Source: Flagellimonas hymeniacidonis (GTDB lineage Bacteria > Bacteroidota > Bacteroidia > Flavobacteriales > Flavobacteriaceae). Taken from it: DNA of 64,000 nucleotides. The translations under genes were made by a program, and so were the position numbers. The notes under the pieces are model-generated. The model ran no database searches. It was not told the origin of the DNA and was given only the letters and a program-made list of their open reading frames with translations. The stretch lies in NCBI RefSeq assembly GCF_008040165.1, contig NZ_VRUR01000001.1:1817349-1881348 (forward strand), in the 5' to 3' direction. Shown here piece after piece: positions 8,566 through 17,231 of this stretch. The stretch's first letter is position 1. Each line of letters begins with the position of its first letter.

Positions 8566-9689
8566 AAAAGTTACTCATTTTGATCTTGGCCATCTTGGCA
8601 TTTGGATGCAAACAACAGCCAGATGCGGAACTAGCGGTGGAATCCACACAAGAAGAAATTCCAAAAAGAAAGCTGGCAAAATTTGAACCCAAAGATGGTG
8701 AGGTATTGCTGTTTGTAGGACAGGAGTTGGAAGCAGTGGGTGGTTTGGAGGCATTTAATGATGGATATTTAGATCATTTTGACAGGCCAGCAGGTTGGAC
8801 CACCTATTCAAATATCAATCCGGGTGAGAATTCATTTGGACGCACGCAAGAAGGCTTGGATGGACTTTTTGATACCCACGATTGGGGAGACAATGATTAC
8901 AACGCCACCTTGCAGCTCAACAGTCCCAACTATGAAAATATGGCACTGGCCATTGGTCTCCAGTTTGTAAACCACGAGGAAAAAGTGGCAGATGGTTCCC
9001 ATGATGCTTATATCAATAAATTGGCTGATTTTCTACTTTCCTTAGGTAAAAGACCCGTCTTCCTACGAGTTGCTTACGAATTTGATGGTGACCCTTGGAA
9101 TCATTATGATCGGAAAACAACCATCAAGGCGTATAAGCGCATTGTGGACATGCTAAGAGCCAAAGGTGTTGAAAACACGGCATATGTGTGGCAATCAACT
9201 GGTTTTATCTCCGGACAAGAGCATTTGGAAGGCTGGTATCCAGGGGATGATTATGTGGATTGGTGCGGTGTTTCCTTTTTTAATAGATGGAAAGAAATTG
9301 AAATGTTTGAGTTTGCCCGCAAAAAGGGCAAGCCAGTCTTTATTGCTGAGGCCACTCCTACAATTTCTGATTATGGCGGAAAATTGTATGGCCTGACCAA
9401 AGAGACGCAGCTAAGTGACTCAATACAGGCGGAGGAAGCTTGGGAAAAGTGGTTTATTCCTTTCTTCAGTGCCATAGATGACAATCCCGATGTGGTTAAA
9501 GCGATGCACTATATTAATTGCCATTGGGATTCCCATCCTATGTGGGTTAATAACCCAACATTTAAAGGAATCGATGCCCGGTTGCACTTGAGTGATTCCA
9601 TTAGTGAGCGATGGAGGAAAATTACCTCACAATCGAAATACATCAAATCCACTCCGGATTTATACGAGAAACTGTACAACAACAATTAA
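8562..9689 (+). CDS. GH26-like glycoside hydrolase lipoprotein (possible beta-1,3-xylanase)
   Basis: A 375-residue lipoprotein with signal MKKLLILILAILAFGC (lipobox Cys16). The rest looks like one TIM-barrel hydrolase. RVAYEFDGDPWNHY carries a candidate acid/base E173 after strand 4, and VFIAEATPT carries a candidate nucleophile E263 after strand 7. This is the clan GH-A pattern of GH26, with a spacing of 90 residues. GH26 contains beta-mannanases, lichenases and beta-1,3-xylanases. The YEFDG-WN-Y wording and the xylose-oriented neighbours favour the last, but this is inference. The start codon overlaps the stop of the beta-helix gene (ATGA). It is probably displayed on the cell surface or faces the periplasm. 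Confidence 0.65.
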   Translation: MKKLLILILAILAFGCKQQPDAELAVESTQEEIPKRKLAKFEPKDGEVLLFVGQELEAVGGLEAFNDGYLDHFDRPAGWTTYSNINPGENSFGRTQEGLDGLFDTHDWGDNDYNATLQLNSPNYENMALAIGLQFVNHEEKVADGSHDAYINKLADFLLSLGKRPVFLRVAYEFDGDPWNHYDRKTTIKAYKRIVDMLRAKGVENTAYVWQSTGFISGQEHLEGWYPGDDYVDWCGVSFFNRWKEIEMFEFARKKGKPVFIAEATPTISDYGGKLYGLTKETQLSDSIQAEEAWEKWFIPFFSAIDDNPDVVKAMHYINCHWDSHPMWVNNPTFKGIDARLHLSDSISERWRKITSQSKYIKSTPDLYEKLYNNN

Positions 9690-9701
9690 ATACTTGGTTC
9701 T

Positions 9702-10403
9702 ATGGACATTCAGGGATTGACCACTCAATTTTGGCAAGACGGATACATTGTACTAGAGAATTTTTTTGACGAAAAATTAATGAATGAGTACAATGATTTG
9801 ATATTGGAACATTACGGGGTAAGTCCTAATTGGGAGCATACAGATGAATTTATATCGAAATCTGCCGTAGAGGTGATTCCTTGGTTTCCCTATCGTGAGG
9901 ACAAACCTTATTTTGATGGGATTGAGAAGGATAAAAAATTCAACGGGATTACAGATGCTATCCTAAAGGATGGTTGGCAAAACCTCTATTGTATGATGAT
10001 GTTTTCCAAGGCCGGTTCCAAAGGACAGGCCTGGCACCAAGACTGCCCTCCGGAAGATGAGAAAAAGTTCAATCTGAATAGATTGGTGTACACCCATGAC
10101 ATTACAGATGAAACAGGCGGGGAAATAGTGGTGATGCCTGAGGCCCACAAGGCCGGAGTACTTCCAGTGGGCAAACCCCATGACGATTTGGAAGGTCAAT
10201 TGGTGTTTCAACCTAAAAAAGGTACCGTGATTTTTCTGCATGGTCATTGTTTTCACAGAGTAATGCCCGTTAAAAAAGACAGAATATCATCCAATTTTAG
10301 GGCAGTTCCCATAGGTACTCCTGAGGATATTACCGATGTATGTGTTTACCGGAATATGCGTTACCGGTTTTCTACCTCTGAAGTTATTGAGGAGCGCAAC
10401 TAG
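9702..10403 (+). CDS. Phytanoyl-CoA dioxygenase (PhyH) family Fe(II)/2-oxoglutarate oxygenase
   Basis: A 233-residue cytoplasmic protein with the jelly-roll signature of PhyH-like oxygenases. The metal-binding facial triad is seen as H112 and D114 in WHQDCPPED and a distal H185 in HGHCFHRV. R194 or R200 is the likely 2-oxoglutarate-binding arginine. Family members hydroxylate small molecules, but the substrate here is unknown. Such genes recur in Bacteroidetes sugar-utilization loci, where they may modify an unusual sugar or its methyl ether. It lies 12 bp after the GH26-like gene and 9 bp before a sugar dehydrogenase-like gene, so it belongs to the same operon. Confidence 0.8.
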   Translation: MDIQGLTTQFWQDGYIVLENFFDEKLMNEYNDLILEHYGVSPNWEHTDEFISKSAVEVIPWFPYREDKPYFDGIEKDKKFNGITDAILKDGWQNLYCMMMFSKAGSKGQAWHQDCPPEDEKKFNLNRLVYTHDITDETGGEIVVMPEAHKAGVLPVGKPHDDLEGQLVFQPKKGTVIFLHGHCFHRVMPVKKDRISSNFRAVPIGTPEDITDVCVYRNMRYRFSTSEVIEERN

Positions 10404-10412
10404 ATCATTGGT

Positions 10413-11396
10413 ATGGAAAAGAAAATTCGTTGGGGTATAGTTGGATTGGGGAGAATTGCCAAGTTATTTGCTGAAGATCTTCAACTTGTAAAAGATGCGG
10501 AGTTGGTCGCCGTGGCTTCGAATAGCATTGACAGGGCCAGAAATTTTGCCGAGAATTTCGGTGTTCAAAACTATTACAACAATTACGAAAATCTGTTCAA
10601 AGATAATCTTGTGGATATTGTTTATGTGGCCACCTTGCACCATACCCACGCCGAGGTAAGTATAACCGCAATGAACTATGGAAAACACGTGCTCTGTGAA
10701 AAACCAGTTGCTGTTAGTGCTAAGGAAACTCAGAAAATGATTAATGCTTCCAAGGTAAATAAAGTCTTTTTCATGGAAGCTTTTTGGACCCGTTTTAACC
10801 CTTCAATTTTAAAAATTAAGGAATTGATTGATTCCGGGGAAATTGGGAGGTTGAAATATGTCAATGCGGAATTCACTTTCTACAAATTGAACGATGACCC
10901 ATCTTCCCGGTCTTTAAATGTGAACCTTGCTGGTGGTTCGCTATTGGATATGGGGGTTTATCCCATATTTTTGTCCTATCTTATGTTGGGTGTGCCCCAG
11001 GAGCTGGTTGCCAAATCAAAGTTTTTTGATACTGGAGCTGAAATTCAAACCGCTATGATCTTTGATTATCCGGAAGCGCAAGCCATTTTATATAGCGGCT
11101 TTGCCAACAATACGGAAATGAAGGCTAAAATTTGTGGTGAAGAAGGAGAGATATTAATTCATCCCATATGGCATGAAACGCAAGGATTTACCATGGTGAA
11201 AAATGGTTGGAAGAAAACGTATGACCTGCCAACTATTGGAAAAGGTTTTACCTATGAAATCTTAGAAACCCATAAGTGCATATGCTCGGGTGAAATAGAG
11301 AGCAAGATATGGAGTCAAAATGATTCCATTTCACTTATGGAGGTGGTAGACTCGGTTAGAAAATTGGCGGGAATTGAATTCCCATTTGAGCATTGA
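10413..11396 (+). CDS. Gfo/Idh/MocA-family NAD(P)-dependent oxidoreductase
   Basis: A 327-residue cytoplasmic enzyme. The Rossmann motif GIVGLGRIA is at residues 8-16 and the catalytic EKP (E96-K97-P98) sits in HVLCEKPVAV. MEAFWTRFNP and LIDSGEIGRLKYVNAEFTF are typical of the branch that includes dimeric dihydrodiol dehydrogenase and NADP-dependent D-xylose 1-dehydrogenase. In this locus oxidation of a pentose is plausible but unproven. It is encoded 9 bp downstream of the dioxygenase and 9 bp upstream of the LacI gene, in one transcription unit. Confidence 0.85.
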   Translation: MEKKIRWGIVGLGRIAKLFAEDLQLVKDAELVAVASNSIDRARNFAENFGVQNYYNNYENLFKDNLVDIVYVATLHHTHAEVSITAMNYGKHVLCEKPVAVSAKETQKMINASKVNKVFFMEAFWTRFNPSILKIKELIDSGEIGRLKYVNAEFTFYKLNDDPSSRSLNVNLAGGSLLDMGVYPIFLSYLMLGVPQELVAKSKFFDTGAEIQTAMIFDYPEAQAILYSGFANNTEMKAKICGEEGEILIHPIWHETQGFTMVKNGWKKTYDLPTIGKGFTYEILETHKCICSGEIESKIWSQNDSISLMEVVDSVRKLAGIEFPFEH

Positions 11397-11405
11397 TAAA
11401 ATGAT

Positions 11406-12428
11406 ATGTCGAAATTGACCCTAAAGGAAATAGCAGCACATTTTAAGGTTTCCATTGCTACGGTTTCAAAAGCCTTAAAGGATAGTCATGAAATTAGTGA
11501 GGAACTTAAGGTCAAAATCAAGTTATATGCCAAGGAAAACCACTATCGGCCAAATAAGTTAGCGTTAAACTTGTTCAATAAAAGCACTAAGACCATTGGC
11601 GTTGTCATTCCAAATATCCTGAATTACTTTTTTGTACAGGTCTTGTATGGTATTGAGAAAGTTGCCAATGAAAAGGGCTATAGTATAATAACTTGTATCA
11701 CCAATCAGTCGTTGGAAAAAGAAACCAAAACCCTAGAGCTGCTCGGAACAGGATCGGTTGATGGTGTTATTATCTCCTCCGCAGCCGAAGAATCCGAACT
11801 GGAGGAACATGCAGAACATCTCAATGAACTTTCCGAAAATCAAATTCCGTTGGTTATGTTCGATAGGGTTACAGATTTGGTGGATTGTGACAAGGTAATT
11901 GTAGATGATTTTGAAGCCGGTTATATGGCCACCAATTTTTTTTTGGATACCGGATGTGAAACTATTGCAATTATAACACCAATTGAGGATTCGGTTATCA
12001 GCAGACTGCGAATTGAAGGTTATAAAAAGGCGCTGGAGGAAAAAGAAATGGAGTATGATGAAAAATTGGTGGTAGCCACAGATGACAAGGAAGATTTGAA
12101 CCTTACCTTATCTCTCTTGCTTAATTATAAGAAGATTGAGGGTATCATGGTACTGGATGAAATAACCGCGGTCAAGGTGATGAGTATTGTAAAGGCCAGA
12201 GGATATCATGTCCCAAAAGATGTATCTATTATAGGGTTTACCAATGGAGAATTATCCAAATATGTTACACCTTCAATGACCATGGTAAGTCAGCACGGAA
12301 AATATATTGGGGAAACCGTTTCCAAAATCTTGATTGATAGAATAGAAAATAATGGTTCCAATAAACCGTTTGAGACCAAAATAGTAAAAACAAGCCTAGT
12401 TGTTCGAGATTCAACAATTAAGCTATGA
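11406..12428 (+). CDS. LacI/PurR-family transcriptional regulator
   Basis: A 340-residue regulator. The N-terminal helix-turn-helix and hinge read LTLKEIAAHFKVSIATVSKAL and YRPNKLALNL. After about residue 60 a periplasmic-binding-protein-like sensor domain starts with TKTIGVVIPNILNYFF and contains SVDGVIISSA and DVSIIGFTNGE. It is the last gene of the 1-12428 operon and most likely controls it in response to a sugar or sugar derivative. No operator was identified, because the locus promoter lies outside the window. Confidence 0.92.
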   Translation: MSKLTLKEIAAHFKVSIATVSKALKDSHEISEELKVKIKLYAKENHYRPNKLALNLFNKSTKTIGVVIPNILNYFFVQVLYGIEKVANEKGYSIITCITNQSLEKETKTLELLGTGSVDGVIISSAAEESELEEHAEHLNELSENQIPLVMFDRVTDLVDCDKVIVDDFEAGYMATNFFLDTGCETIAIITPIEDSVISRLRIEGYKKALEEKEMEYDEKLVVATDDKEDLNLTLSLLLNYKKIEGIMVLDEITAVKVMSIVKARGYHVPKDVSIIGFTNGELSKYVTPSMTMVSQHGKYIGETVSKILIDRIENNGSNKPFETKIVKTSLVVRDSTIKL

Positions 12429-12449
12429 ATTCCAGATTTATCTTCGACC

Positions 12450-12550
12450 AATTATGGAATTAATGATAACAGTCGTTAAAAGAAAGGAAGGGTCCAGCAA
12501 AAACAACATTTATCAGGAATTCTGTATGCTTCCTAATTAGTTCCATAATT
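12450..12550. terminator. Long inverted repeat between convergent genes
   Basis: Arms at 12450-12464 and 12536-12550 pair over 15 bp with one mismatch, separated by 71 bp. It lies between the LacI stop (12428) and the stop of the minus-strand gene ending at 12613, where a bidirectional terminator is expected. There is no clear T-tract directly after the arms, and the loop is long, so the sequence may instead be a remnant of a small inverted-repeat element. Confidence 0.4.
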
Positions 12551-12612
12551 CTGCCATTATTTAAGACTGACTTGGAAATTGGAGAGTGTTTCAAGAAAGG
12601 TTCGTTTTTACG

Positions 12613-13251
12613 TCAATTTTGATTATTTCCATTGGCCCCACAATTCTCTAATCGCTCTTTTAGTGACTTGATTTCCTGTTCCAAATTTTCAACATAATCT
12701 TCTCGATCTTTGGCCATTTTGGCAATATCCTCTATTGTATACCTAGGCGTTATATGCTGGGGGCAGTTCCAATCAAAGGCTTTAATATGGAATACAAACA
12801 TCCGTTCTGCCTTATACTTGTAATCTTCTAATTCTAATTTTTCCAGCAGGTCTGGTCGCTCATTTAAAGAAACTACTTCAGCCTCTGCATATATTTTAAG
12901 TCGTGCCCTATTTGGGTAATCCACAAGAATTAGAGAAACTTTTTCATGGGTCTGGATATTTCCGGTTGTTATATATTGCTTATTTCCTGTGAAGTCAATA
13001 AAAGCAAGAGTTTTTACGTCAATGAATTTTAAAAATCCTTTTGGACCACCGCGATGCTGTATATAGGGAAATCCATTTTCCCCAAAGGAAGCAACATAGA
13101 AACTGTCCCTTTCCCTTATAAAACTCATTTCACGAAAAGAAAGACCTTCCGGCAATACCATTTGCTCCATTCGCTCATATGAATTACGACTACCTTCTTT
13201 CTCTTGAACTGTTTTAATAGCATCTGTAAAGGCTAATTTTGCGTAGTTCAT
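12613..13251 (-). CDS. Pyridoxamine 5'-phosphate oxidase-like flavin-binding protein
   Basis: A 212-residue cytoplasmic protein with a split-barrel flavin-binding fold: SFYVASFGENGFPYIQHRGGPKGFLKFID, FIDFTGNKQYITTGNI and VSLILVDYPNRARLKIYAEAEVV. This matches the PNPOx-like group often annotated as FMN-binding oxidoreductases rather than PdxH itself. The C-terminus (about 175-205) is a predicted coiled coil (DYVENLEQEIKSLKERLEN). It is the last gene of a minus-strand cluster read from 17705 and lies 11 bp after the deaminase gene. The substrate is unknown. Confidence 0.8.
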   Translation of the reverse strand: MNYAKLAFTDAIKTVQEKEGSRNSYERMEQMVLPEGLSFREMSFIRERDSFYVASFGENGFPYIQHRGGPKGFLKFIDVKTLAFIDFTGNKQYITTGNIQTHEKVSLILVDYPNRARLKIYAEAEVVSLNERPDLLEKLELEDYKYKAERMFVFHIKAFDWNCPQHITPRYTIEDIAKMAKDREDYVENLEQEIKSLKERLENCGANGNNQN

Positions 13252-13262
13252 AATCTTTTATT

Positions 13263-13703
13263 TTAAGGTTTTAATTGAAAACAGATTGTGGGAGAACCCC
13301 ATTCTTGCGGTACCATATCAGAAGTGAGTAAATTAAAATAGCCATTAGATCCACCCAATTTTTCAGTTCTTTCTTTATAGACCACATAACCTATCTTATG
13401 GTATCGAATGGCATAGCTGCACATCACACAAGGTTCCTTGGTGCTTATCAAAATAGCTTGGGACATATCTTTCCCTATTATTTTCCCAGCTTTTCTTATT
13501 ACTTCCATTTCAGCATGACAACTCACATCTTGCTTCGTAGAAACTGCTTCTTCCGCTTTCGCCACTATTTCATTTTTTAAAATAATAAGACTTCCAACAG
13601 CACTATTTCCTTTAGAAGCAGCACTACGAGCAAGTGTTTCACAGATTTCCATGTACTTGTTAAAATCCTGCATTGGTAATTCATTAATAGTTTGATGTAT
13701 CAT
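13263..13703 (-). CDS. Cytidine/deoxycytidylate deaminase-family protein (nucleobase deaminase-like)
   Basis: A 146-residue protein with the zinc deaminase signature: CHAE (H63 ligand, E65 proton shuttle) and PCVMC (C92 and C95 ligands). GNSAVGSLIILKNEIVAKAEE matches the substrate-binding start of the guanine/tRNA-adenosine deaminase branch. Without a search I cannot say whether the substrate is guanine, another purine or a related heterocycle. It lies 6 bp downstream of the DoxX gene in the same orientation. Confidence 0.85.
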   Translation of the reverse strand: MIHQTINELPMQDFNKYMEICETLARSAASKGNSAVGSLIILKNEIVAKAEEAVSTKQDVSCHAEMEVIRKAGKIIGKDMSQAILISTKEPCVMCSYAIRYHKIGYVVYKERTEKLGGSNGYFNLLTSDMVPQEWGSPTICFQLKP

Positions 13704-13709
13704 CTGCTT

Positions 13710-14174
13710 TTATTCTAGATTAACTCCACTTCCCCATTTTTTATAGGACATTTTCAAATCCACGCTCCAACTCCCGCCCCCAAAGACAAGTATCAATACT
13801 GCCAGCATAATCATCAAAGGGGGCAAAATAGCTTCATCAGGTTGGGCAATAAATGCCTCAGGATTTCCGACTGTCAGATATACTTTTGTGGCTACCATCA
13901 TAATTGGAACAATGGTAATGGCGGCAATCCTCGATAAATAGCCTAAAATCAGCGCAATTCCTAAGAGAATTTCCAATATTGGTATCATCCAGAAAAACAA
14001 AATACAATTAGGTATTTCAATTTCGGTCAATTGGGTACACCAGGCATGCTGGAAATTGTTTGAAGTTAGTTTTAAACTTCCCACCAACGTAAAAATGATT
14101 CCAAGCAATATTCGGTAAACACCTATCAATTTGTTGGGTGATGTATGTATGACTCTTTCTTTCATTTTTTCCAC
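13710..14174 (-). CDS. DoxX-family integral membrane protein
   Basis: A 154-residue protein with four predicted transmembrane helices: IGVYRILLGIIFTLVGSLKL, an FFWMIPILEILLGIALILGY segment, IAAITIVPIMMVATKVYL, and LPPLMIMLAVLILVFG. The GxxRxxxGxxF start and central glycines are typical of DoxX/DoxD-like proteins, which associate with thiol or quinone redox enzymes. It is flanked by the exported hydrolase and the deaminase. Confidence 0.8.
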   Translation of the reverse strand: MEKMKERVIHTSPNKLIGVYRILLGIIFTLVGSLKLTSNNFQHAWCTQLTEIEIPNCILFFWMIPILEILLGIALILGYLSRIAAITIVPIMMVATKVYLTVGNPEAFIAQPDEAILPPLMIMLAVLILVFGGGSWSVDLKMSYKKWGSGVNLE

Positions 14175-14195
14175 TCCATTAAAATTTATGAATCA

Positions 14196-15242
14196 CTAAT
14201 TTTTAAGAAATGCTTTGATAAGAAGTGCAATTTCCCCTGGAGCATCCTCAAGGCTATAATGACCTACCCCCTCTAACCTATGAATTTTCCCATTTGGGAA
14301 GGCTTCACTGAACAACGGAAGAAAATGCTCTGGCTGCAACGTCTTATCAGCCATTCCCCAGATAGCCAAAGCAGGTTTTTTGGATAGTTCTTTGGCCGTA
14401 ACAGCTTCTACGGGCTCAAATTGATGAGCACCTTCGGCAAAACCTTTTGCCCAACCAATTGCCCCCAAGGTATGCTCAGGAGTCTTAAATGGGGTTCGAT
14501 AAGCCTGCAGCCAAGTCTCTGTAATCAAATCATTGTTTTCAAATCCGTTCAGCTTCAGGGTACTCAGAATGTTGTAGTCAAGCTGACCTAGTACTTGTTC
14601 TAGTATCCCTTTCTCATATGCTTTAAATATCCAGCTAAACCAGGGTGAGGTAGCTCCGTTTTTCATAAGGGCATCAACAAGGCCCGGTTGTCCCAAGGGT
14701 GTAGGGCCATTAGTGCTGATAATGCGCTTAATTCGGTTTGGGTGACGAATGGCAAGACCCATGCCTACTGGACCGCCAAAATCGTGCATCACCAGTGTAA
14801 TACCTTTTAAATCAAGATCTAGCACAAATTGCTCTAAATTCTCAATATGATCCTGTAGCAAATAGCTTCTATCTTGTGGGGTTTCACTTTTTCCAAAGCC
14901 CATATGATCGGGAACGATGACTCTGTGGTCGGAAGAAAGCGACGCAATAAGATGCCTGAATAGGTATCCCCAAGTGGATTCTCCGTGAAGGGCCAAGATA
15001 ACCTCTCCTTGACCTTCATCGACGTAGTGCATTTTAAATCCAGCAATTTCCTTGAAGTGCGGTTTGTAAGGCCATGTATTGTTAAAAGTCTCTTCAGAAG
15101 AGATTGAAAATGACTGGGATGATATGGTCAAGTGATTTTTCATGTATTTTGAATTGTCCTCGAAATTTTGTGTTTGTACACTGCTATGCGGAAAAAAAAT
15201 TCCAACGAGTAGCAATGCCAGTATTTTATATTGAATTTGCAT
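14196..15242 (-). CDS. Exported haloalkane-dehalogenase-like alpha/beta hydrolase
   Basis: A 348-residue protein with an N-terminal signal peptide (cleavage near SSVQTQ, residue 25). The motif HGESTWGYLFRHLI (from residue 86) and PDHMGFGKSETP closely follow the haloalkane dehalogenase DhlA pattern. The nucleophile is Asp, D154 in HDFGGPVG, not Ser. The Trp that usually follows the nucleophile and binds halide is Phe155, so true dehalogenase activity is doubtful. A hydrolase or epoxide-hydrolase role is possible. GMADKTLQPEHF and GVGHYSLEDAP supply the acid and His. It is part of the TetR-linked cluster. Confidence 0.8.
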   Translation of the reverse strand: MQIQYKILALLLVGIFFPHSSVQTQNFEDNSKYMKNHLTISSQSFSISSEETFNNTWPYKPHFKEIAGFKMHYVDEGQGEVILALHGESTWGYLFRHLIASLSSDHRVIVPDHMGFGKSETPQDRSYLLQDHIENLEQFVLDLDLKGITLVMHDFGGPVGMGLAIRHPNRIKRIISTNGPTPLGQPGLVDALMKNGATSPWFSWIFKAYEKGILEQVLGQLDYNILSTLKLNGFENNDLITETWLQAYRTPFKTPEHTLGAIGWAKGFAEGAHQFEPVEAVTAKELSKKPALAIWGMADKTLQPEHFLPLFSEAFPNGKIHRLEGVGHYSLEDAPGEIALLIKAFLKN

Positions 15243-15393
15243 GATTTGAAAGTTTATGATTTATCAAACACTTGCTTTACTTCATTATGCCAGTTGCGCA
15301 TAAGATATCTGTCAATTACTTCTAGACACTGCAAATTGGTCAAAGAGAGCTGCATTAAGGAAATGTTATGCTCCCCTCGACCATTTTGAATGC

Positions 15394-16380
15394 TTATTTA
15401 ATATTATTCTTCCGGAGAAATCTAAGAATATGCTGCGCTATTTCATCTCCCTTTTCCTCAAGGGCAAAGTGACCCGTATCCAGCAGATTGAAGTCTACAT
15501 TGTTCAAGTCCCTTTTATAAGGATATGCTCCGTCGGCGGGAAAGATGTAATCATTCTTGCCCCATACGATAAGGGTTGGTGGCTGATACTCCCTAAAGTA
15601 CTGCTGCCATTTTGGGTACAAGGGCACGTTTGTACGATAGTCATAGAACATGGCCAACTGAATATCATTGTTTTCAGTACGCGTTAGATGCTGAAAGTCT
15701 ATATGCCAGTTATCAGGGCTAATTTTAGTGGTATCCTGTACTCCATGGGTATACTGCCATTTAAGGCCTTCTGGAGAATGAAAGCCTTCAAGGGCTTCTC
15801 CATTTTCTACGGTGTAATCATTCCAATATTTCTTTATTGGTATCCAAAAGTCGCGCAGGCCTTCCTCATAAGCATTACCGTTCTGTATGATAAGTGATTC
15901 CACATTTTCAGGATGTTTGGCTGCAACTCTGAACCCAATAGGTGCTCCATAGTCCATCAAATAGATGCTATATTTTGTAACCTTTTTGGCTTCCAAGAAA
16001 TCTTCAACAATCCTTGACATATTGTCAAAAGTATATTGGAAATTGGCCATTGCTGGTTGCTCGCTTCTACCATATCCCGGATAATCTGGTGCCAGTATGT
16101 GATAGTCGTCAGATAGGTCAGAGATTAAATTACGAAACATATGGGAGGAGGTAGGGTATCCGTGTAATAATAGAATGGTAGGGTTCTTTTTATCTCCTGC
16201 TTCACGATAAAAGATATCGACACTATTTACCTTAAGAGATTTATAGGATGTTTGATTGCCTTTACGGACATTCTCATTTAGACCTTCCGCTCTTTCAAAT
16301 GTGATGAAAGAATATAGAGCAAAGGATATCAATGCAAGAAGCATAGTACCCATTATTGATTTAATTATTATTGTTTTCAT
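15394..16380 (-). CDS. Exported alpha/beta hydrolase with Asp nucleophile (epoxide-hydrolase-like)
   Basis: A 328-residue protein with an N-terminal hydrophobic signal or anchor (residues 8-27). LLHGYPTSSHMFRNLI (from 71) and APDYPGYGRSEQP are typical of the fold. The nucleophile is D143 in LMDYGAPIGF, as in epoxide hydrolases and dehalogenases. The charge-relay Asp is probably in VWGKNDYIFP and the His in LDTGHFALEE. It is the second Asp-nucleophile exported hydrolase in this cluster, which suggests a shared xenobiotic or aromatic substrate. It is encoded 17 bp downstream of the isochorismatase-like gene. Confidence 0.82.
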   Translation of the reverse strand: MKTIIIKSIMGTMLLALISFALYSFITFERAEGLNENVRKGNQTSYKSLKVNSVDIFYREAGDKKNPTILLLHGYPTSSHMFRNLISDLSDDYHILAPDYPGYGRSEQPAMANFQYTFDNMSRIVEDFLEAKKVTKYSIYLMDYGAPIGFRVAAKHPENVESLIIQNGNAYEEGLRDFWIPIKKYWNDYTVENGEALEGFHSPEGLKWQYTHGVQDTTKISPDNWHIDFQHLTRTENNDIQLAMFYDYRTNVPLYPKWQQYFREYQPPTLIVWGKNDYIFPADGAYPYKRDLNNVDFNLLDTGHFALEEKGDEIAQHILRFLRKNNIK

Positions 16381-16397
16381 TTCTGTTTTTTTAACGG

Positions 16398-17132
16398 TTA
16401 TTTGTTCATTGCTGTTTGCAACTCTTTAGTTGTATACACATGGCTTGCAAGAAATCTAAAGTTGGTCTGGGCAGCTGCATTGCCATCATCTCCAGGAATT
16501 ATTGCAGAAGCTGTTGCATCACCCACCACGGCAATTTCAAAACCATCTTCCAACAATTCCCTTAAATGTGATTCTACACATAAGTTGCCCGACATGCCTG
16601 CCAATATTACCTTATCGATTTTTTGCTTTCTCAGTTGAAGGCTCAGGTCGTTTTGTTCCGGACCAAAAACCTTATGTGGTCCAACGACCGTTACAAAATC
16701 TTGTTCGATGTATTTTTTGTATTGCTCAAGCCAATCTGCTCCCGATCCTTCAAATCCTTCAAGGGACAATGGGGCGGCTCTGTCGAACATATTGATGTTG
16801 TGCATCAATTTTTCCAAAGCCCCTTCAAATTTCCAGCCATGGTCATGTTTAAAATAATAGTGGGGCGAAATAAATACCTGAATGCCATTGGCTTTCGCTA
16901 GCTTGAAAAGAGTTTCCAAATTTTCTACCGTGTTATTTTTGGTAACACTTTCGCCTACCACGCCCCATGTAACTCCATCAGGGCTTAAGAAGTCATTTTG
17001 GGGATCCGTGATTACAATTGCGGTCGTTCCATCAATTTCAAATCCCGGATCGGGTATCTGTGCAAATATGTTTGCACTAATGACCAATGTTACAATAACT
17101 GTAAACAATGATTTCATACGTTGCTTTTTCAT
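16398..17132 (-). CDS. Exported isochorismatase-family cysteine hydrolase
   Basis: A 244-residue protein with a signal peptide (cleavage after NIFAQ, residue 25), unusual for a family that is mostly cytoplasmic. The catalytic triad is visible: D43 in AIVITDPQNDFL, K154 in GPHKVFGP and C185 in GMSGNLCVESHLREL. Isochorismatase-like hydrolases cleave amides such as nicotinamide or N-carbamoyl compounds, or vinyl ethers. The exported location points to a role in handling an extracellular compound with the neighbouring hydrolases. Confidence 0.85.
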   Translation of the reverse strand: MKKQRMKSLFTVIVTLVISANIFAQIPDPGFEIDGTTAIVITDPQNDFLSPDGVTWGVVGESVTKNNTVENLETLFKLAKANGIQVFISPHYYFKHDHGWKFEGALEKLMHNINMFDRAAPLSLEGFEGSGADWLEQYKKYIEQDFVTVVGPHKVFGPEQNDLSLQLRKQKIDKVILAGMSGNLCVESHLRELLEDGFEIAVVGDATASAIIPGDDGNAAAQTNFRFLASHVYTTKELQTAMNK

Positions 17133-17231
17133 GATACTTAGTTTTTATACTTTGATTGTTTTTCTATCCACATTTAATGTAATCAAACTATGAAACACCG
17201 CTGGTTGAAAAATCAGCGGTGTCCTGTTTCA

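Noticed and set aside
16502..17193. Several plus-strand frames opposite the isochorismatase-like gene
   Set aside because: All are complements of the clear D-K-C isochorismatase frame on the minus strand.
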